This document shows positions 1-7,283 of a stretch of DNA of 64,000 nucleotides, piece by piece. This DNA comes from Sphingobium phenoxybenzoativorans. GTDB lineage: Bacteria; Pseudomonadota; Alphaproteobacteria; Sphingomonadales; Sphingomonadaceae. Position numbers and translations under genes: made by a program. Where the stretch lies: positions 62,001 through 126,000 of the forward strand of contig NZ_MINO01000005.1 in assembly GCF_001757355.1 (NCBI RefSeq). The letters are read 5' to 3'. Positions within the stretch are counted from its first letter, which is position 1; the number at the start of each line of letters is the position of its first letter. Under the pieces are notes generated by a model. That model worked only from the letters and a program-made list of their open reading frames with translations. It ran no database searches and was not told the origin of the DNA.

Positions 1-1356
<1,356 letters not shown>

Positions 1357-1424
1357 GCATAACCTCCAGATGCAAAACTGAGATGTGATAGGCCTGGCGT
1401 TCATTCGAATGTCAGGTGACGCGG

Positions 1425-1453
1425 AAATAGGAAAAGCCATTTTTTGCGTCAAG
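1425..1453 (-). promoter_or_regulatory. Probable RpoH (sigma-32) promoter of groES-groEL
   Basis: On the minus strand CTTGAC (1448-1453) and CCTATTT (1425-1431) are separated by 16 bases. This fits the alphaproteobacterial RpoH pattern (CTTG, about 18 bases, then CYTATNT). It sits about 70 bp upstream of the groES start. The same extended -35 sequence CCATCTTGA, with an upstream AAAAATTTT tract, also occurs in front of the hsp20 gene at 4114. Prediction from motif only. Confidence 0.6.
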
Positions 1454-1470
1454 ATGGCGAGCGAAAATTT

Positions 1471-1497
1471 TTGGCACTCGCAGGCATCGAGTGCCAA
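1471..1497. promoter_or_regulatory. CIRCE operator (HrcA binding site)
   Basis: Perfect inverted repeat TTGGCACTC-N9-GAGTGCCAA, one symmetrical change per arm from the CIRCE consensus TTAGCACTC-N9-GAGTGCTAA. HrcA repressor binds CIRCE upstream of groESL in many bacteria. Here it lies upstream of the probable RpoH -35 element rather than over the start site, so the transcript it controls may begin further upstream than the RpoH one. Confidence 0.9.
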
Positions 1498-1628
1498 GCG
1501 CCGGCTTATCGAGCTGTTACAGTGCGACTTTCCCTCTTGACGCGACTCGCGCGCGTTCCAAAATTTGCGGCGTGGGCGGCGCGCCCGCTCATGAGAAAGG
1601 AGCGACACCAAAGGAAGGAGGCAGAGCC

Positions 1629-1865
1629 ATGTCGCAGCCATTTTCCCGTTATCTTCATCCGTTCGACGTTGCGCATAACCCGAGCCTGGAGCCCGAAGTG
1701 AAGCGCGCCATTCTGGCATCCTGGGCGTCCGACCGTTCCGCGGTGCGCGATCATCCCGGCCTGCGCAAGCCGCCCGGCGCCAGGCGGGCGGTGCCGATCG
1801 ATGACATCATTGCCGCCATGCATGCGATCGACAGGCCCGCGGAAGGTCCCCGCGCTTCGCCATGA
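1629..1865 (+). CDS. Small conserved hypothetical protein of stress-gene clusters
   Basis: 78-residue soluble protein with no signal peptide or membrane segment. Start ATG 1629 is chosen because a GGAAGGAGG ribosome site precedes it. The pattern RYLHPFDV...[17 protein letters not shown]...[14 protein letters not shown] is one I associate with short uncharacterised proteins next to hsp20 genes in alpha- and betaproteobacteria. No biochemical role is known to me. Its stop overlaps the start of the downstream usg gene (ATGA), so the two are probably translated together; it is divergent from groES across the CIRCE region. Confidence 0.75.
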   Translation: MSQPFSRYLHPFDVAHNPSLEPEVKRAILASWASDRSAVRDHPGLRKPPGARRAVPIDDIIAAMHAIDRPAEGPRASP

Positions 1866-2131
1866 GCCGACGCGATGTCATCAGGCAGCTCGAGGGCCAT
1901 AGGCTGACGACGGCAGAAATTCATTACTACCGCCTGGATGCGCCCTCGCTGCTGCAGCTGTTCGTTTGGCAGGAGTACGATCTCGCGCCCGACTTTCCGG
2001 CGCTGTTCGCGTTTCTCGAGCATTGGCGGCGCGAGATCGAGGCCACGCTCCACTCGGTGCGCATTTCGCATGACGGGATGATCCGCCCTACCGAGTCGCG
2101 CGCGGTCGATGGCGTGATCGATATCCAGTGA
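1862..2131 (+). CDS. usg: Usg family protein
   Basis: 89-residue member of the small Usg family, named from a gene upstream of trpF in other bacteria and of unknown biochemical function. Recognisable core: LTTAEIHYYRLDAPSLLQLF, WQEYDLAPDFPALFAFLEHW and LHSVR. No membrane segments. It overlaps the previous gene by 4 bp and the next by 4 bp (GTGA), implying a three-gene translationally coupled unit. Here it sits among chaperone genes rather than tryptophan genes. Confidence 0.8.
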   Translation: MSRRDVIRQLEGHRLTTAEIHYYRLDAPSLLQLFVWQEYDLAPDFPALFAFLEHWRREIEATLHSVRISHDGMIRPTESRAVDGVIDIQ

Positions 2132-2542
2132 AGCGCTTGTCTCTCGAGCGGTGGCGCAAGCCGAAGCCGGACGACGTGCCGGTGCGCCTGCCCTTCAGCG
2201 ACACCATGGAGTTTGCGATGGCGCTCCTATCGATCTCACCTCGCGAACTGCGAGCGCTGGGCTGGACCTTTGCCCAGCGCAAACGATTGCTCGATCACAT
2301 GCTGGCTTGTGGCCGTAACGCCGAGGGCATCGAGCCGAACAAACTGGCCACCAAGCAGATCGAGCTGCGCTTGCCCAAAAAGGACCTTGTCCGCTTGCAG
2401 CATTTCGCGGTGCGTGGACTGCCCAAGGCCACGAGCGACGGCGGTCATCGACCGCGTGCTCACCGCCCTCGACGAGGCATGGCATCGACACGAGCGTCCC
2501 TCGCACGCTGCGAACTTTGACAAGCAATCTTCGCCTACCTGA
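2128..2542 (+). pseudogene. Unknown soluble protein, broken by an apparent +1 frameshift
   Basis: Starts at GTG 2128, overlapping the usg stop. The first frame reads about 100 residues (LSISPRELRALGWTFAQRKRLLDHML, KQIELRLPKKDLVRLQHFAVRGLPK), then turns Arg/His-rich with poor codon use. From about 2430 the next frame gives a natural continuation with typical GC3 codons, ATAVIDRVLTALDEAWHRH, ending at TGA 2542. I therefore read one ancestral gene of about 137 residues with one extra base near 2425-2435. A programmed shift or a read error are alternatives. I do not recognise the family. Confidence 0.55.
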
Positions 2543-2555
2543 AGTGCGCCCCAAG

Positions 2556-3038
2556 CTATGCAGACCTGCGCTCATCGTCCCCGTTGCCGGCTGGGCTAGC
2601 GCAAGGGAAATTGCCGCAGCACAGGGCATGCGGGCCGGTGGGCCAGCAGCAAAGCAGGGGATCCAAGGCATCGGGGAAAGCTGGACGGATTTGGCCTGGC
2701 GATGGCGCCGTCCGGCATTCGAAGATGAGACCCTGCCTCTGACAATATCGCTCGGCCGAGGCGCGATCGGGAAAGCGCAGCTCGATCGTCGCGAGGGGAT
2801 CGCCTCCGCCGGTCCAACCCATCAGCGGGTCGGCAACCGGGCCCCAGCGCGGCGCAAACCTGACCAGCCATCGATTTTGACGGCGTCGGCCGCCGTTTGT
2901 GGCCAGAACCAGCGGTTCGATTATCGCCTCGACGCCGTGCGGGAACGAGGTCGCACCCGCGAGGGCAACCGCCAGATTGTCGTTGGCCGAAGGCCCGGAC
3001 TCGAAAGTCCGGGCGCGGCCGTCAGCGGGCGCCGCCAT
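2556..3038 (-). CDS. NDUFS4-like ETC complex I subunit family protein
   Basis: 160 residues. The middle (about 55-105) matches the NDUFS4 / ETC complex I subunit family: RWLVRFAPRWGPVADPLMGWTGGGDPLATIELRFPD followed by SAERYCQRQG (quoted with a gap after the first 20 residues: RWLVRFAPRWGP, then DPLMGWTGGGDPL). In respiratory complex I this subunit is an accessory on the hydrophilic arm. Here the gene overlaps the 3' end of hsp20 by 17 bp, so it is probably co-translated with a heat-shock chaperone. The C-terminal ~50 residues are unusual, with several Cys including two CC pairs. Role in this context is inference: a stress-specific paralogue or a protein that borrowed the fold. Confidence 0.75.
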   Translation of the reverse strand: MAAPADGRARTFESGPSANDNLAVALAGATSFPHGVEAIIEPLVLATNGGRRRQNRWLVRFAPRWGPVADPLMGWTGGGDPLATIELRFPDRASAERYCQRQGLIFECRTAPSPGQIRPAFPDALDPLLCCWPTGPHALCCGNFPCASPAGNGDDERRSA

Positions 3039-3537
3039 TGACGGGAATTCGGCGGATGTTCTGCTCCGCCGCCTCTGTCCTCGGCAGCGTGACCGTCAGC
3101 ACGCCGTTTTTGAAGGTGGCTGCGACCTTATCGCGTTCGATGCCCCTCGGCAGGCCGATACGGCGCTCGAACCGGCCATAGCTGCGCTCCGAGTAGCCGC
3201 GATCCTTGTCCTCGACTTCGGACTTCTTTTCCCCGCGCAAGGTCAAGGCGCCGTCCTCGACGAAAATCTCCACGTCTTTCTCGTCGAGGCCCGGCAGTTC
3301 CGCCGTTACCCGAATCTCCTTGTCGGTCTCGCCAAGCTCGAGGTGCGGCCATTCCGACCTGCGGTCGAAGCCGGCAAAGGCGGGCATGCCGAAGTTGCGA
3401 AAGACATCGTCGAACAGACGGTTCACGTCGCGGTGAAGCGACTGCAGCGGTTGGGTTTCCCTTTCCCGTTCAGCGCTCACCGGAACGGGCAGCCGGTTTT
3501 CCTGCCGGCTCCAGGGAATGAGATCACGAATTGCCAT
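3022..3537 (-). CDS. Small heat-shock protein, Hsp20/alpha-crystallin family
   Basis: 171-residue ATP-independent holdase chaperone. The alpha-crystallin domain spans about residues 65-160: EIRVTAELPGLDEKDVEIFV, then GALTLRGEKKSE, the RSYGRFERRIGLP strand, and FKNGVLTVTLP, which is the family A-x-x-x-n-GVL signature. The N-terminus (LIPWSRQ, LQSLHRDVNRLFDDVFRNF) is typical of the class A Hsp20 group. Start ATG 3537 has an AAGGAG site 8 bases upstream; a CCTTT about 20 bases further upstream could pair with it. It lies 104 bp after the first hsp20 gene with no obvious terminator, so an operon is likely. Confidence 0.95.
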   Translation of the reverse strand: MAIRDLIPWSRQENRLPVPVSAERERETQPLQSLHRDVNRLFDDVFRNFGMPAFAGFDRRSEWPHLELGETDKEIRVTAELPGLDEKDVEIFVEDGALTLRGEKKSEVEDKDRGYSERSYGRFERRIGLPRGIERDKVAATFKNGVLTVTLPRTEAAEQNIRRIPVNGGAR

Positions 3538-3640
3538 GATGACATCTCCTTTTCTGGCTGGATGAAAGGCTGAACCTGCCGGCCGCCGCGTGCGGGGGGT
3601 GTGCAGGAGGCGGCGCCGGCAGGCCGATGGGCGCGGGGGA

Positions 3641-4114
3641 TCAGGCGGGCTCGGCCGCCTTGTCCTTCACATCGCCCAGTCGCTTGTTGCCTGAAGCGGC
3701 GCCGCCGATCTCGATGCGGCGCGGCTTCATCGCCTCGGGCACGACGCGCGTCAGTTCGATCGACAGGAGGCCGTGCTCGAAGTTCGCATTGCCGACCTCG
3801 ATGAAGTCGGCGAGCTGGAATCGCCGCTCGAAGGCCCGGGCCGCGATACCGCGATGCAGATATTCGCTCTTGTCGGCGTCGTCGGCACGCTTGCCGGTGA
3901 CCGAGAGCAGATTCTGGTGCGCGACGATCTCGATATCCTCGGGCTTAAAGCCGGCGACCGCGATGGTGACGCGGAAATTGTCGTCGTCGATCCGCTGGAT
4001 ATCGAAGGGTGGGTAGCCTTCTTCCTCGCGCGCACCCGCTTCGAGCAGGTTGAAAAGACGGTCGAAGCCTACCGTCGAACGGCGATAGGGCGTAAAGTCA
4101 AAGTTCGGTCTCAT
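3641..4114 (-). CDS. Small heat-shock protein, IbpA-like Hsp20
   Basis: 157 residues. Begins MRPNFDFTPYRRSTVGFDRLF, the usual start of alphaproteobacterial IbpA/HspD-type proteins; an open frame further upstream has no ribosome site, so I start at ATG 4114, which follows GGAGGATTTGGAG. Alpha-crystallin domain about 38-140: YPPFDIQRIDDDNFRVTIAV, GFKPEDIEI, LLSVTGKR, RAFERRFQLAD and the GLLSIEL strand. The charged tail after PRRIEIGG is longer than in E. coli IbpA. Leader and promoter features (4115-4271) suggest both RpoH and RNA-thermometer control. Confidence 0.95.
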   Translation of the reverse strand: MRPNFDFTPYRRSTVGFDRLFNLLEAGAREEEGYPPFDIQRIDDDNFRVTIAVAGFKPEDIEIVAHQNLLSVTGKRADDADKSEYLHRGIAARAFERRFQLADFIEVGNANFEHGLLSIELTRVVPEAMKPRRIEIGGAASGNKRLGDVKDKAAEPA

Positions 4115-4205
4115 CTCCAAATCCTCCAAATGAAGCAATTCGGGCATGAGATGCGCCGGTAACCAAGAGTCGGCGCCCTCGATGTCCAACCGGACCCGGT
4201 TTGGC
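4115..4205 (-). promoter_or_regulatory. ROSE-like RNA thermometer in hsp20 leader
   Basis: The predicted transcript leader of about 90 bases ends UUGCUUCAUUUGGAGGAUUUGGAG before AUG (first part UUGCUUCAU, second part UUGGAGGAU). ROSE elements of alphaproteobacterial small heat-shock genes carry a U(U/C)GCU segment that pairs with the AGGA of the ribosome site and opens on heating; here UUGCU (4134-4138 region) and GGAGGA (4122-4127) are spaced suitably for a small hairpin. Further upstream GC-rich pairs (CCGGT...ACCGG, around 4155-4200) could form the accessory hairpins. Folding has not been computed. Confidence 0.5.
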
Positions 4206-4222
4206 GTCCGGTACCCGTGAGC

Positions 4223-4271
4223 TAATTTTGGTCGCGCGGCTTTCAAGATGGTGGGGCCAAAAATTTTTGGC
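4223..4271 (-). promoter_or_regulatory. Probable RpoH promoter and A/T palindrome upstream of hsp20
   Basis: On the minus strand CCATCTTGAA contains a -35-like CTTGAA (4241-4246); ATTAGCT (about 4223-4229) lies at -10 distance with 5 of 7 matches to CYTATNT. Upstream is a perfect 16-bp palindrome GCCAAAAATTTTTGGC (4256-4271). The groES promoter has the same order: GCCAAAAATTTT, a few bases, then CCATCTTGA. The shared block suggests a common upstream element and common RpoH control. The palindrome also faces the divergent gene at 4376. Confidence 0.5.
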
Positions 4272-4375
4272 GGCGCGAGCAGATTTGCTCAGGCGGTGTG
4301 CTCAGCCGGGGAACCGATCGCCGGCAAGACCAATTTACCGGGAGTTTTCAATCCAAATGGAGGAAATGTGTTCTC

Positions 4376-4606
4376 ATGAGGTACCGACTGCTGCGCGATG
4401 ACGACCGCTCGGTGGCGACTATGAGCGAGGATCTCGAGGGCGAACTGGCCGCGACGACGTGGGCTCGCGCATGGCTCGAAGACCATGCCGATCACGATCG
4501 CTACCGGCTCGAGCCTACGGGCGGCACGCGGCCCATGCAGATGATCCGCACGGCCGCCGGGCAATGGTACGCTATTCCGATTGCTGCAGAAACGGAACGC
4601 GCCTGA
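4376..4606 (+). CDS. Small hypothetical protein divergent from hsp20
   Basis: 76 residues, acidic N-terminal half, no membrane segment: MRYRLLRDDDRSVATMSEDL, TWARAWLEDHADHDRYRLEP, ending WYAIPIAAETERA. Start ATG 4376 is used because GGAGGAA (4359-4365) precedes it. I do not recognise a named family. Divergent from the hsp20 operon and sharing its intergenic region with the 16-bp palindrome, so it may be co-regulated with heat-shock genes (inference). Confidence 0.6.
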   Translation: MRYRLLRDDDRSVATMSEDLEGELAATTWARAWLEDHADHDRYRLEPTGGTRPMQMIRTAAGQWYAIPIAAETERA

Positions 4607-4634
4607 GTTTGCCGAACGACGCGCGAACTTCGCG

Positions 4635-4835
4635 TCAGGACGCGGGACCGCCTTCTTCGTAGATCGGGCCGAGCGTTCGCCAGCGTCCGCTGCGCGAGCG
4701 CTCGATCGGCGTGCCGCACCTGTCGCACAGCGCCGAAAGGTCGCCGCCTCGCTTGCCCCGGCCGATCGAGATGATCGATGGCCGATGCCATCCCACGAGA
4801 CAGAACAGCAACCGCGCGTCGATCATCTCCGGCAT
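4635..4835 (-). CDS. Small hypothetical protein with one CxxC motif
   Basis: 66 residues: MPEMIDARLLFCLVGWHRPS, then a basic stretch and ALCDRCGTPIERSRSGRWR. The single CDRC pair followed by G-T-P resembles half a zinc ribbon, so it may bind metal as a dimer, but this is inference. It lies 8 bp downstream of the methyltransferase gene on the same strand and is probably co-transcribed with it. The ribosome site is weak. Family not recognised with confidence. Confidence 0.5.
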   Translation of the reverse strand: MPEMIDARLLFCLVGWHRPSIISIGRGKRGGDLSALCDRCGTPIERSRSGRWRTLGPIYEEGGPAS

Positions 4836-4842
4836 TGCTTCG

Positions 4843-5448
4843 TCATGCCGCGATCTCGCTTGCCGCCATTACCGATCCCTGCCGCTTTCTTGTCGCCCAA
4901 TAAAGATGGCAGGGCGGGATGTTCCACCATTCGTAGCTCGCGCGCAGGCTCGCGAAATGCCGCCCGAGCAGCGGCCGGATGGCGGTGCGCATCTGGTAGG
5001 CCGCCAGCATACCGCGCGGTGACATGGCCCGCACCGTCTCGCGCATGATCGTCTCAGCTTCGCTCGGCTCAAGCGTCGAGAAAGGCAAACCCGTCAGGAT
5101 GCAGTCGACCTCGCCCAGTCCATGCTCGGCAAGGTGGCGGTTGACGTCCCGCGCGTCTCCTTGAACGACGATGAGCCGGCGATCGTCGCAGCGCTGCCGT
5201 AGAGCCTCGACGAAGCTCTCGCCGGTCTCGATCGCCAGGAGAACGGCATCGCGCGGCATGCGCTCCAGCGTTTCGAAGGTGAAACGCCCCGTGCCCGGAC
5301 CATATTCGACCAGAATGCTGATGCGCTGCCAGTCGAGCGGGGCGAGCATACGGCGAACCATACGTGCGCTCGCCGGGACAGCCGAGCCGACCATGCCGGG
5401 ATGGCGGATGAACTCCGAGACGGCAACCCAAGCGGAATCCCGCGCCAT
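4843..5448 (-). CDS. Class I SAM-dependent methyltransferase, PmtA-like
   Basis: 201 residues. Motif I ILVEYGPGTGRFTFETL (about 45-61) binds S-adenosylmethionine; LLAIETGESFV is the acidic motif II; QGDARDV motif III; DCILTGLPFSTL motif IV. The GLPFS form of motif IV is seen in phospholipid N-methyltransferase (PmtA-type) and related KsgA-like enzymes. Substrate could be phosphatidylethanolamine or another amine; not decided by sequence. Start ATG 5448 has AAGGAGA upstream. It closes the stress cluster and is followed closely by the small CxxC protein. Confidence 0.75.
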   Translation of the reverse strand: MARDSAWVAVSEFIRHPGMVGSAVPASARMVRRMLAPLDWQRISILVEYGPGTGRFTFETLERMPRDAVLLAIETGESFVEALRQRCDDRRLIVVQGDARDVNRHLAEHGLGEVDCILTGLPFSTLEPSEAETIMRETVRAMSPRGMLAAYQMRTAIRPLLGRHFASLRASYEWWNIPPCHLYWATRKRQGSVMAASEIAA

Positions 5449-5528
5449 AGCTCTCTCCTTGCAGCCGTGATAACGATGCTCGCGGCCAGTGGTTCGCGGG
5501 GAGTGAAGCAGTACCTCGAACTGCGCCG

Positions 5529-5865
5529 GTGGCGATGATGGTCGTGCTCTTCCTGTTCGGCGGTTCGCTGGTCTATGGCCTCCTCTTGCCGCTCGGTTCG
5601 GCCGAATGGGCGGTGGCCATTGCCATCATCATAATTGAGCGACCGCCCGCCGGGCTGATCGGCATGATCGGTTTCAGGGCGGCGGCGCAAGAGAAGTTGA
5701 TGCTGACCTTTTTCGGCCTCCTGGTGTCGGATCTTTTTACTATATGGCCTATGGGGTCAACGACGGCCCGTTTGCCGGTTGCCACCGGCTGCGAACCCCT
5801 GGGGATGGTTGGCCCCTTGTCATCCTGCCGGCCAAACGATCGATGAATATCGGGTTCTGAAAAAA
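5529..5865 (+). pseudogene. Remnant of a CPA1-type cation:proton antiporter
   Basis: Frame 3 reads VLFLFGGSLVYGLLLPLG, then VAIAIIIIERPPAGLIGMIG and KLMLTFFGL, matching the late membrane helices of Na+/H+ antiporters of the NhaP type. At about 5721 the expected FFGIRGVGSFYY motif continues only after dropping one base: frame 2 gives GVGSFYYMAYGVNDGPF. Beyond that the similarity breaks again (…GMVGPL in frame 3). The N-terminal ~300 residues are absent. This is a truncated, multiply frameshifted pseudogene. Antiporters are typical cargo of transferable heat-resistance loci, which fits the neighbouring hsp20 genes. Confidence 0.7.
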
Positions 5866-6016
5866 GCTGCCCTCCGATCCATCGCTTGCGAACGGCAGCA
5901 AAGTCCCAACGCTTGCCATCCAAAGCTGACGCCCATAACATCGCCAACGTCAGCTTCTGTATATCGGGCTACCCAAACCGGACCGAGCACAAGGTCCCAG
6001 TCGCGGTCATCAGCCG
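5866..6016. other. Intergenic stretch, no feature seen
   Basis: Between the antiporter remnant and the small membrane ORF. Several frames are open on both strands but none has a ribosome site, natural codon use or a recognisable product. Probably more eroded sequence of the same pseudogene region. Confidence 0.4.
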
Positions 6017-6112
6017 CTACTTGGGCGATCGCCGAATTGCCCACACCAGCGAAGCCAACCCTGACAAGGTGGCGGCAAAGCCCATCAACAATGGGGCATC
6101 GATCATTACCAT
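6017..6112 (-). CDS. Possible 31-residue single-pass membrane protein
   Basis: Short open frame MVMIDAPLLMGFAATLSGLA followed by SLVWAIRRSPK and stop. One hydrophobic helix of about 20 residues (about 7-26) ends in a positively charged tail, the usual layout of very small bacterial inner-membrane proteins with cytoplasmic C-terminus. A GAGGAG ribosome site lies 7 bases upstream of ATG 6112. No family recognised. Too short for a confident call, but start site, hydrophobicity and charge all agree. Confidence 0.45.
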   Translation of the reverse strand: MVMIDAPLLMGFAATLSGLASLVWAIRRSPK

Positions 6113-6192
6113 AGCGCGACTCCTCTTCGCGCCCTTGTTCCCTGTTTGTTTGAACTAGGACAGCCCTTTTCCGGATATCCGGCCCCGGTTCG

Positions 6193-6417
6193 CTAGCTTA
6201 GCCTGTCTATCAACGCTTTCAGACTGGCGACCGGGATCAAAGTCACAGCGCCAAGCTTGATGACGTCAACCTGCCCTTCGGCGATGAGCTCATAGAGCTT
6301 ACTGCGCCCGATCCCGATGATGCGACAGGCATCGGGGATGCGGACCGTGATTGGTTCGAATGCGGCTGAGATAGGAGTTGCAACCGGCCCATCCTCCGGT
6401 TTTGCTCTGCGCATCAT
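6193..6417 (-). CDS. AlpA/excisionase-type helix-turn-helix DNA-binding protein
   Basis: 74 residues. The C-terminal half has the MerR-like HTH_17 fold found in AlpA regulators and excisionases: VRIPDACRIIGIGRSKLYEL, then IAEGQVDVIKLGAVTLIPV and SLKALIDRL. In P4-type elements such proteins activate or direct excision by the tyrosine integrase. The ATGATGA junction with the upstream RHH gene (overlap 6414-6417) shows translational coupling. The integrase at 11,750 belongs to the P4 type, so a functional link is likely though inferred. Confidence 0.8.
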   Translation of the reverse strand: MMRRAKPEDGPVATPISAAFEPITVRIPDACRIIGIGRSKLYELIAEGQVDVIKLGAVTLIPVASLKALIDRLS

Positions 6418-6833
6418 TGCAGACTCCTCAGCTTCTGCATTGTCGGATCGCTCGTCGGGGGAACATCCTGACCCGCGAACCGGTCAGCGATTTCATCGAT
6501 AAAGTCTGCGAACAGCTTCGATCCTGCCGCCACGTCTTCCTTCGCTGGCGGCATGGCAACGCCCCTGATCAGTTGGTGCTTGACCAGCCTCGCCATGACC
6601 TCCCAAGAGAGTCCCTGATTGCGACGAAGCCACTCGACATTGCGCTCGATGCGCACGAGCCGGATGCCGATCGCCTCGTCTGTTTTCGGCGCGCCGCGAC
6701 GGGTAAGCCAGGCATCAAGCGCTTCGACCAGTATTTCTGACCGGGCGCGGCCCGAACTCTTGGCCAGATGGGCGAGGCGCTTGCTCATGTCCTCGGGCAG
6801 GAAGAGCTGGTGCCGGGTCTTGAAGCTCTTCAT
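6414..6833 (-). CDS. Ribbon-helix-helix (CopG-like) protein of the mobile element
   Basis: About 139 residues. N-terminal RHH: MKSFKTRHQLFLPEDMSKRL then LAKSSGRARSEILVEALDAW. A longer helical region follows (IGIRLVRIERNVEWLRRNQG), probably for oligomerisation. Start ATG 6833 is preferred to GTG 6839 because AAGGG lies 8 bases before the ATG and only 2 before the GTG. RHH proteins beside relaxases commonly act as relaxosome accessory or as repressors (TraY/MobC-like role); here the relaxase gene is upstream on the same strand. Confidence 0.75.
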   Translation of the reverse strand: MKSFKTRHQLFLPEDMSKRLAHLAKSSGRARSEILVEALDAWLTRRGAPKTDEAIGIRLVRIERNVEWLRRNQGLSWEVMARLVKHQLIRGVAMPPAKEDVAAGSKLFADFIDEIADRFAGQDVPPTSDPTMQKLRSLQ

Positions 6834-7283
6834 AGCCACCGCCCTTCAACGGCTTTCGTCCAGACATTGGCAGGCTGGGCTATGCTTGGGTCTAATCTCA
6901 TCAATGCGCCTTCATGCATATGGCGACGGCGATGCAGGAACCATCCGAACGTCCATCTGCGACAATTATTTGCTGATCCGGCCGGCAAGGTAAGATGAAC
7001 AGATCGGCATAGCCCTACACAGACGTGCACTATTCGCCGCGCCATCCGCGAATGCCGATCTTCGCAGACGCTGCCGCTGATCGAGTCGCCTGCCGCATCG
7101 GCACAGCCGTCTTCACGCAGGAATGGCAGGCAGGTCTCGCAGGTCTTCATGGGGCCTTCGCCTCATCTCGGATATCGACGATGACGGATTGTCCGGCATC
7201 GGTGTCAATTATCCGCGATCCGCCAAAGCCCCGGAAGGGTGGTGATGGGCGGTGTTTGAGCGTCTTCGGCCGTCTTTAATGGC
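6834..7283. other. 450-bp gap between relaxase and RHH genes
   Basis: A minus-strand frame (7150-6830) begins MKTCETCLPFLREDGCADAA and runs into the RHH start, and a plus-strand frame (7025-7279) is also open, but neither has a good ribosome site, family match or even codon bias. GC is lower and more irregular than in neighbours. I see no confident gene; it may be an eroded cargo gene. Confidence 0.4.

Noticed and set aside
5279-5310. GTGCCCGGA sequence as second tRNA-Phe att copy
   Set aside because: Only 7-9 bases match, it lies inside the methyltransferase gene, and the GAGTCGAA part of the tRNA end is absent.
6830-7150. Possible 106-residue protein upstream of the RHH gene
   Set aside because: Begins MKTCETCLPFL and would overlap the RHH start, but ribosome site, codon use and family support are all weak; left as uncertain gap.
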